Part shown: positions 24,397-36,345 of the stretch, piece after piece
Position numbering within the stretch: position 1 is the stretch's first letter
How the letters are laid out: each line of letters begins with the position of its first letter
Source: Basidiobolus meristosporus CBS 931.73
Taxonomy: Eukaryota; Basidiobolomycota; Basidiobolomycetes; Basidiobolales; Basidiobolaceae
Assembly: GCA_002104905.1 (NCBI GenBank)
Contig: MCFE01000322.1
Span: 31,379 to 95,378, forward strand
Reading direction: 5' to 3'
Length of the DNA: 64,000 nucleotides
Notes under the pieces: generated by a model
Database searches by the model: none
Seen by the model: the letters and a program-made list of their open reading frames with translations, nothing else
Told to the model about the DNA's origin: nothing
Made by a program: the position numbers and the translations under genes

Positions 24397-24975
24397 CACT
24401 TCCACCTGGATTGAAAAGCGACTGCTATGACGTCAATGGGTAAAGTAGCGTTCAATCCAATATTTCACGTACCAATCAATTCACCAATGTGGCAAGATTG
24501 CACCTGATATAAATTCCGGAACAGACCCGGTGCTGACTCAAATGTTGTAAAAGCGGTAACACAATATCTATGGCTTCGGTTGGCGTTAGTGCAGTAAAAG
24601 TTATTGTTATTCAAATTGCAGCAAACTTCACCAAGCACGCAATGCAATGCCTCGCAAACAAGAATCTTGAAAAGATTTATTTACATGAGGGATGGCTTCA
24701 TTCTGGATGTTAATAAATGTCTAAGGATAAAGAAATAGCAACTGCTACAACGCACAAGGGTAACTCGCCGGAATGTCCAAATCCAAAGTTAACAGAATCA
24801 CTGCTTTGAATTGGGTATGGCTCAAGAGGATAGGAAATTAATGTTTCAAAAGGATTGAATGATGATTTGAGCAATTCATTCGTTTAGAGTTACATAAAGC
24901 TTTGGTAAACATATTAAAATCATTAGCAATAGATAAACGGATGGGTTGGTATTACCTAGTATGGTAGTGGCATCG
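24397..24975. other. Intergenic between convergent genes
   Basis: AT-rich spacer with no supported gene. Confidence 0.5.
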
Positions 24976-26474
24976 CTAAACCTTTGCAACACAATCCTTT
25001 GGAAATACCCCTTTGAACTGTGAGTTACGGCTTCGATTGTATCCGTAGAGCATCCCTGCGACCTCATCTAAAACCACAAGCTCGTCTCCCTTGTAAACAA
25101 AGATCTCCTCGTCGGTTTGTGGCACATGTGTTTCTACAGCCCGGATGACCAAATTTTGATCTCCGGTACTGCTTAACTTGGTTCGCGATGAAGGACTGTG
25201 TGACGCTTTCATTGGGCCTATCCAAGCTTGTCAACATAACATTCGAGCGTCTTGGAATGATTAAATAGTTTATCATACCAATTGTAGTAGTTCTTGATTT
25301 GAAGCGGAATACCAAGAATCCCGCAACACAAAGGACTGCTAAAACGCCAACCACTATGCCGATAATCGCCCCTATAGAAAGCATTTTGGTGGGAGTGGAC
25401 TTTTGTGACCCAGTGGCTGCGGTCCCGTTCACTATATTCTCATTCATCGTTCCTAGCAAACCATTAGTCAGAGCCACATTGATGGGGATATGACAGTTCA
25501 CATACCTTGGCACTGTGGGAGGTACTGAACTCCCTCACAACGAGTGTTGAATCCAGGCGGACGGCACGAGAAGTTGTTATCTTTGAGTTCACACTTGAAG
25601 CCACTCATTGTTTGTGTGTCTCCTGCAAGCTCGAGGTTAATTGCTGGGAGGGGCCCCGAAAGCATATTCCCCTGAAGTCCCCTAATAACGAGCTGCTTAA
25701 GAAATGTCTGTCGCCTTCATATAGTTTACAAAGAATCCTTACAAGTAATTCATGGTTGTCTTCTTAACAATTGATGTTGGGATGCTTCCAATCAAGCGAT
25801 TCTGATTCAGGTTTCTAAATACATATTGAACCATTATGAATCTATTGCATCGGCTGCAGCAATGAAACTCACTTACACATGAACAAGGGGAGCATCGAAG
25901 AGCTCTGATGGAATTTCTCCTTGTAGTTGGCATTCAGAGCAACGGCTATGATAGGAGGTAAATACGCATTTGAGGTGGTGTAATCACCATCAGTACTTAC
26001 AAAACACTAAGTCGTTGAAGTCTTCCCAATCCTGGAGGGATCTGACCTCTGATAGTCGATACTGATAGATGGCTGGATTACCATTAGCAATAGGAAGTGA
26101 GCACAATTATATGAGCATGATACTCACAGCTCTGCAAGGTACGATAATTTGAAGATATCATCAGGAATCCTGCCTCCAAGGTTGTTTCGCTCCAGCACAC
26201 TGAAACAGAGTTGAGTTTAAAAGAGGATTGGCTCAGCAATGGTCTGTACATACATAGCCGAGACTCGGGTGCCAGCCTGGCAACTCACACCACTCCAAGA
26301 GCAGCAGTTTCCATTGTTGAAATCGTTCCAGCCGGTTTGGTTTAACCAGCCGGGCCCGGAAAGCGAGGGATAGAGTACGTTGCGAAGATAGTTGCAATCG
26401 TCAGATAGGAACTGGGCTCTAAAGCCCGGTAAGGTCAACAAAGTTGCTGTTATCCAGAATAATAGCCAGCTCAT
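24976..26474 (-). CDS. LRR receptor-like membrane protein with SH3-like tail
   Basis: Eight exons (26254-26474, 26128-26199, 26001-26072, 25877-25945, 25743-25814, 25506-25681, 25279-25452, 24976-25226) give 368 aa. A signal peptide (MSWLLFWITATLLTLPGFRA) is followed by a plant-type N-terminal LRR cap with WNDFNNGNCCSWSGVSC. Five leucine-rich repeats come next, four of them in exons of 69-72 nt in phase 2, with LxxNxLxGxIP cores such as LERNNLGGRIP and LNQNRLIGSIP. A Cys-containing C-terminal cap leads to one transmembrane helix (about residues 252-274, GAIIGIVVGVLAVLCVAGFL). The cytosolic part ends in an SH3-like domain (IFVYKGDELVVLDE, FKGVFPKDCVAKV). The usual SH3 Trp pair is replaced by MLYGYN. 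It has no kinase. A cell-surface sensor or adaptor is likely, but the ligand is unknown. Confidence 0.85.
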
Positions 26475-27417
26475 ATCTAGTTATGATGAAGTGAATGAAA
26501 CCGTTGCGTCTGAGAGAGCTGAACATACCTTAAATAAGCGACCAAACTCATCGCATCGAAATTCATGTAAGGAATCGGGAAGCGATGTATCGATCTTCCA
26601 CCGCTTTTTCGATATAGGTCAATGACTTCCATACGCTTGGATTTACCAGACTTTCAGCCCCGCTTCTAATTACAGCGCATAATATGATATGTCTTTCAAT
26701 TCCATTCTGCTCTTAATATTCCTGGTACATAACTGTACCTGTGGTAAACAAATGTCATCCTTCTAACTATGTCAAATTGATGGATCCAGATACTGCATTG
26801 ATTTCCGTTTAGTCATCACCAACAGACATCGTGTACTTGGACCACTGGTACGCACATGCATAAGACCAGATTTTCCTGATGGGAAAACGGCTACTATGGT
26901 AACGGTAGTATACACTTTGTACACTACTGATATCAACCCTGAGCATCCCTTCAGCCCCCAACCGTCGAGCCTCCTTTTCAACCCTTGCATGTATCTACAA
27001 ACTCCCTCAATTCAAGCTGTCGGATCACTTTATGTACTGCAACAACGTAGCCTAACTATTACCCAACAAAAAGGGGAAATCCTGTAGCCTGCACAGCCAG
27101 CCTTAACTATATGCCCCTATTGTACACAATTACTTGTTCAAGCATGCCAACTATTCTATGAAACAAGCCAGGGCCACACAGCCTCGCATCTTGTTTACTA
27201 CGATCGCAGTAGATTCTTACAATCCACTCGCCCATACGTGCGCACAGGGCGCCAACGTCATCTAGAAGCCGAGGGATATTGCTCTCTCATCCCAAGATCC
27301 CAATACAATATAACCAATTTTCGACGGATGACATTGATTCGACTCTAATTGGCTGAATTTTATTTATACATTTCATTATTAAAATTTGCAATTATACAGT
27401 AGGCTGACTCTAGTAGA
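26475..27417. other. Intergenic, no gene seen
   Basis: Promoter of the LRR gene on the left and 3' flank of the GPD gene on the right. No supported frame. Confidence 0.5.
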
Positions 27418-28440
27418 TTAAATATTTTTAATAATAGTGTCTGCTGGAGCACCGTTGTAGGTAATCTGATAAACGGCGTTGATGAAGGGGAATTCTTGGA
27501 TTTTCTCCTTGGTCAACAAATAGTCGTGAACCTTCTGAATTGTAATAGGTCCCTGAAGCTTTTGTCCGTTCAACATCTCGTTCTCAAGCACATCGAACGG
27601 TTTGCCGGTTCTGACAAACGCCTCACCGAGCATACGATTGCGTCCAGCATAATAGAGGGTGATCATCTCCGCAACACCACAGCTTTCGTAGAAAGTTTCC
27701 TTCTGCACCTCGGGATAGAACGTTTTGGCGAACTTGATGATCTCCATCAGTCCAATACGCACAACAGCAGCCTTGGTGTTGCCGCCTAGGTCGAGTCCGT
27801 CCACGATACCGGCGGCAATACCCAGAATATGCTTCAAGGCACCACAAATCTCCACACCGATGATATCGTTGACGATGGTTACTTTCAGGTAGGACGTGCT
27901 GAAGAGCTTCTTGAAAAGCTTCCCGTGCTTCTTCACCAGCGTGCCGATGGTGGTTTCGCAGAAGTTTTCCGAAGCTACCTCAGAGGCCACGTTAGCGCCG
28001 GACATGACGCTGACTTCAATATCCAAAAGCTCGTGGATAATCTCCGAGAAAAAGCGAATGCTGCTGTGAGAAGAGTCGAGGCCCTTGATCAGCGAAATAG
28101 CTCTAGCGTCAGGACGAATCTGACCGACCATTCGGCGGAGAACTTCCTTCAGAAATTGAGGCGGAATAACGAACACAAACACAGTGGCATCTTTGATGCA
28201 TTCAGTGAGGTTGGAGTTGGCAACAATATTCTCGGGAAGCTTCACGCCTGGAAGATACTTCACGTTCTCATGCTTGGTGTTGATGATGTCGGTCAGACTC
28301 TCGCCGTTGATGAACTCTTCATGGACCCACATGTTTACTTTGTCATCGAATTCGTCATACTTGGTAACATTGGTACCAATGATCTTGGCTGCGGTGGAAC
28401 CCCAATTTCCAGAACCGATTATACAAACTTTCTCAGTCAT
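27418..28440 (-). CDS. GPD1: NAD-dependent glycerol-3-phosphate dehydrogenase
   Basis: A single exon encodes 340 aa. The Rossmann motif GSGNWGS lies at about residues 8-14. KYLPGVKLPENIVA and SLIKGLD contain conserved family residues. The catalytic and substrate region reads ICGALKHILGIAAGIVDGL followed by GGNTKAAVVRIGLMEI. The enzyme reduces dihydroxyacetone phosphate to glycerol 3-phosphate with NADH in the cytosol. It feeds glycerol osmolyte and phospholipid synthesis and reoxidises NADH. There is no mitochondrial presequence or obvious N-terminal peroxisome signal. The frame extends three codons upstream without an ATG; MTEKV at 28440 is the natural start. A TATA box lies about 65-75 nt upstream. 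Synonymous codon use is strongly biased to C-ending codons, as expected for a highly expressed gene. Confidence 0.96.
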   Translation of the reverse strand: MTEKVCIIGSGNWGSTAAKIIGTNVTKYDEFDDKVNMWVHEEFINGESLTDIINTKHENVKYLPGVKLPENIVANSNLTECIKDATVFVFVIPPQFLKEVLRRMVGQIRPDARAISLIKGLDSSHSSIRFFSEIIHELLDIEVSVMSGANVASEVASENFCETTIGTLVKKHGKLFKKLFSTSYLKVTIVNDIIGVEICGALKHILGIAAGIVDGLDLGGNTKAAVVRIGLMEIIKFAKTFYPEVQKETFYESCGVAEMITLYYAGRNRMLGEAFVRTGKPFDVLENEMLNGQKLQGPITIQKVHDYLLTKEKIQEFPFINAVYQITYNGAPADTIIKNI

Positions 28441-28504
28441 GAACAAAAATCAAGAGATTAATAAGAAATATAACGAGAGTGTAGAGGCGAGGTCGTGGAA
28501 GCAT

Positions 28505-28515
28505 CCTTTATATAG
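28505..28515 (-). promoter_or_regulatory. TATA box of the GPD gene
   Basis: CTATATAAAGG on the minus strand, 65-75 nt upstream of the ATG, is a consensus TATA element, fitting a strongly regulated stress gene. Confidence 0.6.
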
Positions 28516-30013
28516 CCACAGTAATCTTGGTAAATTGGCATTTTTTAAAACATCCCTATCCACTCTAGAACATCGATGAGATAGCACCAGGTGCATCAAA
28601 TCGGGAATCATGTATACTATTCGCCTTCTCTACGTCATCATCATCACCAACGAGGTTGTTCAATCCCAATCACAATCATTAAGGCTGGAGAATTGGGCAA
28701 ATATAAGGGCCTTTTGGGTGAGAAAACATCGATTATTCAGGGATTCTGGCTGACACCAGACGTCCCAAAACGTCAGACAGACAATTAGAAGATATCGCAT
28801 TTGAGGGTCGATCATTGGCCAGGGCTACTTTGTCTAGGCATGAGGATGGAAATCACCTGCGAGAAGCCTCTAGACTGTCAACTTAGCACTAGCTGGGCCT
28901 TGATTATCTAGGAAATCAATATCCTTATACCAAGTCTGAAAAACCTTAATAGCAAGGAGCTGGATGGACTCGTTCGTGCTTCCAATGGTTATTGTGAACA
29001 TAAAACAATCACTGCTGCAAGCGCGATGGAAAGTCCACCGGCCTATCGGTAGGACCTAGATCTCCAATACAAATTACTACTGATGACAGGTGATTATTCT
29101 ATCGACCTTCTGATTACGAATGACTGCATTCAGAGTCTAAAATCGTTAAGCAATCGCCAATCGCAATCATGAAGCTATTGGTCCCCACCAATCGAGGCAT
29201 CACGGTTTTTGACTAAAGATCAGTAAACAGAGCGCACTGTATCAAACATTGGCCAAGGCCCACTCGGCAATACTGGTTTCTGTAGCAGACATGAGATTAT
29301 CAGCATGTCTTGACAATATTCGAGCGCGTAAGCGGGAACGGCGCCATCCACGCATGGTTCGGTCAAACAAGCTTCCATAAAGGCTTGCAATCTTGGAAGG
29401 ATCCAAGGGGCATACGAAACCATGTGAGTGCTTTTCTAGCTGAGCGATGGCAAGAGATAGCAAAAATCCACCATTTAGACCAGAGATTGAGCGCTATCGA
29501 ACTTCGGTAAATTCGTGATTGCTACAATTCGACCGATCCCATAAATGGCTACCCGTCCAGCATTGCACTGTGTGATTACATTCCGTGATGCCATTGCGTA
29601 AGGCCATGTAATATCCCACGTATCGATCACTTCCTAACCGTTCAAGTGGTATTCATGCAAATCGACAGAATCAATCCATTTCCAAAACTACGCGGAATCT
29701 TGTTTCTACCTCAGCTGCCCTACCTTTCAAGACCCCAATTATAGATACACTAGCCTCGGATATTTGGAACCCCAGATCACACGACCTACCTGATGGGTGG
29801 CGGCTATGGCGTAATTTGGAAGTCAGTTTACATTTATTTAGAATCTTAACGATGATACATTTGAAGTCAGAGAGGTACAGATTAAAACGAAGCGTTTAAA
29901 ATTCTCTTATGAACATAGTGATTCTTGCGGATGAATCAGCAAGACATTGATCAGGCTGTAGTATTAAAAGTTCGGGCCGCGTGTAGAAGACTCTGGAGAC
30001 GTGAGTTAGGGAG
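28516..30013. other. Intergenic, no gene seen
   Basis: Overlapping 67-73 codon frames at 29220-29463 (-) show no motif. I see no gene. Confidence 0.45.
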
Positions 30014-30802
30014 CTATTTAGTATTAGACATACAGGATGTTGCTTCCCACTCTCTAGGCTCGTCATCAACGATGGCGGTTGAAGTGGGGTTTTCTCTATA
30101 GCGATCCTTGCCACACTCCCAGTACCAGTCGTTGCCCCGGAGAATGGCGTATTTGTATTGGATACTAGTCAACTCCCTCTGAGCGACTTCATTGACCCCA
30201 ACGGAAGCCTCATACACAGAATCTACAGCAGTAAGCTCTAGAGCCGAAGCAAGAGTCCAATCCCCTAGTAAAACGTGTCCACCGCAAATAAAGACTCTAT
30301 CCCCGCTTTCTAAAGATACGCCCTTCAACCTGAAAGTCAAAACTTTCATGTTACGAACGGCCGATCGAACAATGTATTCTATGGTGCGAGAATAATCCAA
30401 GCCATCGCTGTTTTTCAAGTCAGACAGGCGTTCGCCAATAACCTCGAGGAACTGCTTGTTTTCATCGAGCTGACGCTTATACGAAGCTATCAATACTTCG
30501 CTGTCTTCGAGGCGTTGCTTGTTGGCGGCAATCGAGGATTCGCTTTCTTCTAGGCGACCTTTAAAGGAGGCGACCGAGGTTTTGAGGTTGCTGATTTCTT
30601 GCGCTTGCTCGCGAATACTCTTTTGGTAATCGTGCTCAACGGTTTTAAGTCGGTTGTTTTCTGCTTTGAGCTGCTGCAACTCCTTCTTAATTTGATCGAT
30701 TTCGGTTCGAGTCTCGGTTAGTTGGGACACATCTGGCGGAAGGTGCAGAGTTTTGAGACCGTTCCAAGCGTTTGTGAAGAGATAGTAGATTCCGTTAAGC
30801 AT
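30014..30802 (-). CDS. Coiled-coil protein with C-terminal CBM20 starch/glycogen-binding domain
   Basis: An intronless 262-aa protein. Residues 1-25 contain a short hydrophobic or amphipathic start (LNGIYYLFTNAWNGL) but no clear cleavable signal. Residues 30-130 form a long coiled coil with heptad-like ELQQLKAENNRLK and repeated KQRLEDSE units. From about 155 the chain matches CBM20: LTFRLKGVSLESGDRVFICG, then HVLLGDWTLASALEL, then IQYKYAILRGNDWYWECGKDR. The two carbohydrate-contact Trp positions (LGDW and WYWE) and the EYKY-like strand are present. CBM20 binds starch or glycogen chains. No catalytic domain is attached and no secretion is evident, so an intracellular glycogen-binding adaptor is likely, in layout like animal STBD1. 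That comparison is by architecture only, and other scaffold roles are possible. Confidence 0.8.
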   Translation of the reverse strand: MLNGIYYLFTNAWNGLKTLHLPPDVSQLTETRTEIDQIKKELQQLKAENNRLKTVEHDYQKSIREQAQEISNLKTSVASFKGRLEESESSIAANKQRLEDSEVLIASYKRQLDENKQFLEVIGERLSDLKNSDGLDYSRTIEYIVRSAVRNMKVLTFRLKGVSLESGDRVFICGGHVLLGDWTLASALELTAVDSVYEASVGVNEVAQRELTSIQYKYAILRGNDWYWECGKDRYRENPTSTAIVDDEPREWEATSCMSNTK

Positions 30803-33800
30803 TAGAGTGTTTTAAGGTGATATATCCTTATATCATTCTCGCCGTAGAGCTGCAAAGTTTGAATTCGAAACGCTCACAGTGGTTAATATATGGATTTTGC
30901 TACACTCGGCATTCTTTATAAATTAATATATCACCCGCATTGCTGCAACGAATCTGGATCCGGTCCTTTGTAACTTGAAAGGCATAGGTGTAAGGAATGG
31001 GAAAGCGGCCAAAAAAGGAAACGCCACCCCACTGATCCTGCCTCCTAGTGATGTGGGTCATTGTTGTTCTGTTTTGGAGGGGATGATGAAAGGGAAATTC
31101 ACACAAAGAAATGAAGCCATTAACGATCTACGAAGTGCTCCTGAAATTAATAATGCTTGTGAATATTCCATTTCATTGCTATCTACATCATCACGTCTAA
31201 ATCTGCCTTGACGCGTATCCAAACCGAAGTCCGCATACCATCTGCTATCGATATCATCGTCACACATCATTTCTTGATGGATTTGGGATGAGCCGATATA
31301 TGAGATACTGAAATTACATTTACCCACCGCTTCCCAGAGGACAGCAATGGCTCTGCTGCTTCCAATAGCCATTTTTGAATGGCGAAATAAGCCCACACTC
31401 TGATTCAGCGGAGGGAATGGCGGATCTGTCAGATGCTTAGATAAGTGGCTAAAACCTAATATATCGATTAAGTGATGCTCAGGTATGCCGCACAATGCTC
31501 CAGGTTGCAAGCATCAGCCTCCCATTGATGATATCTCAGTATGATTGAACAAGAAACCCTCGTTTCAATTACTGATGGTCTTGGTGCCACACATTTAGCA
31601 ATTGCTGAGTTCCAGTGGAATCCCCGATTTGAAGATGATTTATGCAATAGTCCAGTTTCATCCAGTACAGGGCACAGTTAAGATTCCAAGGGATGGAGGT
31701 TGGCTATTGGATGGACTCTCTTCCTTGCCACGCGTAGGTCGGGTTTATACGTCGCATGATAGATGTAAGGATGGAGTGTTTGCTGAATAGAGTAAAATGC
31801 TGTTGTCGATCTTTGCGGCCGAGTGCGCCTTCTAATTGGCCCCTAGAATAGCAGTGATTGGATATTGGTTGATGGAAGTCATGCAGTTCATCGCAGACGT
31901 GACTTGGGGTATTTCCAAATGTCAAAGTTAGATTGCGTCCTTTTTTTGGTCGAGTGGGTGGTTCAGATGAATGTGTATATATCAATGTAGATGTGATGTC
32001 GAGTTACGCAGATCAATATCTAGTAGGCTGGATACAGAGCACAGGGTAGGATGGTGCTTGATGTTGCGGGATACCAATGGGTGTTGTCAATCGCCATATC
32101 AATCACCGGGTTGAGCGCTCGTAAGGTCCCTCTTTGGTATTTCAATGCGCTTCCGGTAATCAATCGGATGCTCGAAATCCACCCAATTGCTTCTTGAAAT
32201 GGGGGATACAGAGATCAGATACTGAAAGAGAGATATCGTTACGTCAGTATATGATCTTTATGCTACACCGGACCTCAAATAAACGTGCACTCAATCTGTG
32301 TTGGCAAGGTGATATGTGGCAAGCGCTTTGGCATCACTTGGCAAGTCAAGTCACTGGTTTACCTCTATCACATTTCATGGGGGGTACTATCACCCTTGGT
32401 GTGGAGAAAGCCGGATAGGAGATCGCAGCAACATTGCAGCACTTGCAGCTAATTTGGTTCATCATGGGGGTTTGACACCCCTTCATCGAGGACTGGTTGA
32501 GGTGAATCGTCAGATGAGACATGCATTGATGCAGGTCATCCGTGCTGACAGTTGACTGATTGAACGCACCAATGCAATGCAATACCAGTAGCCAAGCCAG
32601 GCTCAGGTGTGGTCACTCGACCCTATTAGCATACGTTTCGACCAATCGCGTTGTAGGACATGAAGTTTGAGCGAAGTGGCCGCCAGTGACTACCAAGGAG
32701 AGGCGAACAGGTTCCTACCCATATTTAACGGATCAAGGGCAATCCGGAATAAGGTACATGAAGCCCTCAATGGCTGGTGTTTTGATTAGACAGGGCATAA
32801 GCTTGATGGAATTCGATATAATTAGCTGGAGTGGTCTTCATGCACCATATCCTGAAATGTCACCTGGAGAAACAGGAATGGTTATGTATATGTAATGGAA
32901 CCCCCAACCGCGATAACACATCGGCGCCATTGCGTTGCAAAGTGTTCTTGATCTATTGAGTGTTTGAATTATTCCAATTCAAGAAAAATGCACAGTACAC
33001 CCCATGTTCGGTGTTGACTGGAGTGAAAGAGTATCGTACCAGATTGGGCAGATTTATTTTATTTGTGTATTAACCTTATCCTGAGAGATCTATGACCAAC
33101 AGTTGTCTGATTCCAGGTAGGGGGATTCCAGAACATTGTTCCTATTATCAGCAATCATCGGCATAAAACATATTGGTTTAAGTTTCCTTACCACCAGGCT
33201 TTTATTGGATATAGGTATTTCCTACGCTCTCGACTCTTGCACCGATATGATTGACCACTATACTAGTGGTAAGAGTCATATTCGGATCTAGTCAAGTGTT
33301 CCTTGTAACCAGTATTTCTAGAAGAGTGATCCAAAACCCCGATACCACTGTGAACCTAGCCACTGCTGCATTTTAATGGATTTTTCGAACGAGAACTGCA
33401 GTAGTCCATCATGACCCTAATCTTGCTGAGTGCAACACGAGGATCATGCTTATCGACTTTCAACCCTTTCACCTAAATACCACCGAGACTTGAACAAGCT
33501 TATTCCATCTTCGAGCAACTACTTTTGGTTCGTTTCGGTGCATGATATGGGTATCAAGGTTTGTTTCTTGGGCGAGATATGTGGTTCAGCCACACTAAGC
33601 CCACAAGAGCATGCGCATGGAACTTGGAGTGGCAGATACCACAAATGTATGCATTAGCCGTATTTCAGTATACTATTCAAGCCACTACGCAATCTAGTCA
33701 ATCGATAGCGGGTGCACTTCATATCGCTGGGACGTAACTCTGCCGATAAGGCTAGCAAGCTATCGTTTCCAGCAAGAACGCAACTCATGATCTAGTCTCT

Positions 33801-34851
33801 GTAACATGTAGATCAGATGGCCGTGTTGAACAAGCCAAAAATCCATGGCTCAATCTAGGCTCAGTGAGGGAAATATTTGTCTGGACTGGGCATATTAATT
33901 TGTATATACTATATCAGGCCTAGTTGACTAAGCATACTCCCAGATTTTCCGCCGAGTGAAAGTGCATTGGCGACTGTCCTAAAAATAAGGTCTAGTATGC
34001 CGCTATGATTCTGGATAGGGATCGCCCGTTTATTAGTTGCTAATACGTAAGCCTAGCCTGAAGAGCTGCACCAGGTTCTAGGCTTGGCTATTCACTCTTA
34101 GTTGGTAGACAGACGACTCAAAAACGAGTGTCCTATATCTCACTTTGGGCTGTACTATTGTAGTGTTTTTTCGATGCAGTAGGCGCGCGATATTAATTGT
34201 GAGATGCAGATATGCATATATGTCTTAGTTACTCACTTGGTGTTATAACCGAATTCGACACTAAGAGACCCACCTTCAAGGGGTGGTTTAACACATTGCC
34301 CTCACAGGGCTGAAACCTAACTGCTCTCCATGTGGGGGGCACGCTATCGAATTCTTGCGATTTACAACATGTTGGGTGCTTATCCGTAGGTTATCTTAGC
34401 GCTCAACACCAGAACTTCAGCATCTCGCAGTTCTTTGGGGCCACCATTTAATAGCTAATGCTGAATAAAACAGATCGAAACGAGCAGATCCAGTCTCCTG
34501 AGCCAGATTAAAAAGGTCAAGTTTAACCCATGAAGACATTCATCAGTCTCCTGAGACGTTCTCCGTAAGTGGCCAACTATTGTACTCAACCGAATCATGG
34601 GGGTATGGAGGTTTGATACAAGCGAAAACAAATCTGTCTAATGATAGTAGTTGCCTTACGTCCATATACCTGATCTAAATCAAAATCGACGACTACTCCG
34701 TGGATTGGCACTGCCGTGGTTTTAGTTTTATTCGGGCAAACGGATTTCAGCTCGCCCTCCCTCGAATTTTAGACAATTTGAGAAATCCGCCCTAGGAGAG
34801 CACCGGTACCTGCGCATCATAGGCTATGGTGCAATCTCTTACCGGAAATAA
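30803..34851. other. Four-kilobase intergenic region, no supported gene
   Basis: The longest frame is 150 codons at 31058-31510 on the minus strand. It has ordinary composition and no motif I can name. Small inverted repeats occur near 34270-34320 (for example GCCCT-CAC-AGGGC). I see no gene family. Confidence 0.4.
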
Positions 34852-34858
34852 TATATAA
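34852..34858 (+). promoter_or_regulatory. TATA box
   Basis: TATATAA lies about 40 nt upstream of the ATG at 34896 and supports that start. Confidence 0.55.
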
Positions 34859-34895
34859 CTGCGCTACCATTCGAAGAACTCCCTCGATTTTTACA

Positions 34896-36299
34896 ATGCT
34901 CCTTCGATCGGCAGCTGGGATTCCTGCAGTTGTCTTTACTACATATGCCATCTACCTGCTGTCAGTGTTGAGCACCTCGTACTATTTTTGGAATTACCGT
35001 AATCATCCCGGCATTAGATCACGAAGTATTCAGTTGACATTTATTGGTGTGGTGGCCAGTTTCTTTCTCTCCAGTGTCTACCTTGTTGGTCCCCTCACAC
35101 AATTCCTACCATGCTTTATCACACTATGGTGTGGATCCGTCCTGACCCCAATTGTTTTGCTTACGACGGTCGGCAAGTTTCTGAGGGTTGCCTTTCTTTA
35201 CCGGACCTCTCTAAGCAAGCTCAAAGCCGAACGACAACGGCTTGAAGAGCAAAAGGAGAGACACAAGGTTTCCTCCGTTTCCTCGCAAAGGGACGAAATT
35301 TTCGAACCGTCCGACATTTTGCTTGATATCGACTCTTTCACGAACACGAAAGAAGCCATCCCCACCGAGGTTAACAATTCATGGTTACACCAGAACTCGT
35401 ATATCTTTGAGGACCGATTCTTGATTCGAATCCTTGGTGGCTTCACGATATTCCATATACTTGTGACGGTTGTGATTCAATGCCTGACCCAAGACTACAG
35501 TTTCTCGGCTCCCTTGAGAGATGACTGCCTCTCCGGTTGGGAATACTTCCCAGTTTACGTGGCTGGATCCTGTGAGATCTTCGTTCTGGGTCCCATCGTG
35601 ATCCAGTATATTCGCGGGGTTACAGACGCCTATAACATTGTGAAAGAATTGGTTGCTCTGGTTTTAACAACAGGAGTTGGGATGTGTATATATCTTATTT
35701 TCGCATACATACCGCCAGTCTATGACGTTCGGTTCACTGTTCCGGTGGGGGTTTGGGGATTTGTTACCCTATGGAACATCCATTTGTTGAACTGTGGGCT
35801 TCCGCTGATGGAAATCTACATCACTAATCGGCGCTCGAAGAACCTTCCTCGTGATCGGAAACATCCGTCTTTTGAAGAGGTTCTTGATCATCCGGTTTTG
35901 TTCGAGAAATTCAAAGCCTTCTCGGTAAAGGACTTCAGTGTGGAGAATACCCTATTCTATGAGCGCTATGTGCGCTTAAAGACCACTCCCTCTTTTCTAG
36001 TCAAAAATTTCCTTACCAGAGGGCTACCAAATGAAATTCAAAACGAACTCCTGACCATCTACAACACATTTATTCGGGAAGACTCGGAGTACCAAGTGAA
36101 CCTTAGGGGGGAAACTTTACGTGAACTAGACAACCGCATACAAGAAAAAGACCTATCAATCTGTATGTTCGAAACAGCCTTAACGGAGGTGAAGCTGTTA
36201 ATGTACCAACATACATTCAAGCGATACCTGCAACAAGAATTCCAAACCATTGGAGGATTGGGTAATCATGGATACGCTTCCCACGAAATCATTCCATAA
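34896..36299 (+). CDS. Seven-transmembrane-type protein with RGS domain
   Basis: A single exon encodes 467 aa. About seven hydrophobic segments occupy residues 1-315: three near the N terminus, then a charged cytosolic stretch (residues 107-160), then four more, including a VVIQCLTQDYSF loop with a Cys and GVGMCIYLIFAYIPPVY. Residues 330-455 form an RGS box. It opens SFEEVLDHPVLFEKFKAF, continues SVENTLFYERYVRLK, contains LPNEIQNELLTIYNTFI and ends with FETALTEVKLLMYQHTFKRYL. RGS domains speed GTP hydrolysis by G-protein alpha subunits. Coupling to a receptor-like membrane body suggests a ligand-controlled brake on G-protein signalling, as in Arabidopsis RGS1 and some fungal RGS proteins. The ligand is unknown. 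The 3' end lies close to the minus-strand gene at 36346. Confidence 0.88.
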   Translation: MLLRSAAGIPAVVFTTYAIYLLSVLSTSYYFWNYRNHPGIRSRSIQLTFIGVVASFFLSSVYLVGPLTQFLPCFITLWCGSVLTPIVLLTTVGKFLRVAFLYRTSLSKLKAERQRLEEQKERHKVSSVSSQRDEIFEPSDILLDIDSFTNTKEAIPTEVNNSWLHQNSYIFEDRFLIRILGGFTIFHILVTVVIQCLTQDYSFSAPLRDDCLSGWEYFPVYVAGSCEIFVLGPIVIQYIRGVTDAYNIVKELVALVLTTGVGMCIYLIFAYIPPVYDVRFTVPVGVWGFVTLWNIHLLNCGLPLMEIYITNRRSKNLPRDRKHPSFEEVLDHPVLFEKFKAFSVKDFSVENTLFYERYVRLKTTPSFLVKNFLTRGLPNEIQNELLTIYNTFIREDSEYQVNLRGETLRELDNRIQEKDLSICMFETALTEVKLLMYQHTFKRYLQQEFQTIGGLGNHGYASHEIIP

Positions 36300-36345
36300 G
36301 CTCCAAGCACATACTTCAGACAATGCCCGAAAAGACTTGGCCGAG

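Noticed and set aside
31058-31510. 150-codon minus-strand frame as a gene
   Set aside because: Composition is not clearly coding, no domain was recognised, there is no promoter, and introns would be needed in arbitrary places. Chance frames of this size can occur in 4 kb of unconstrained DNA.
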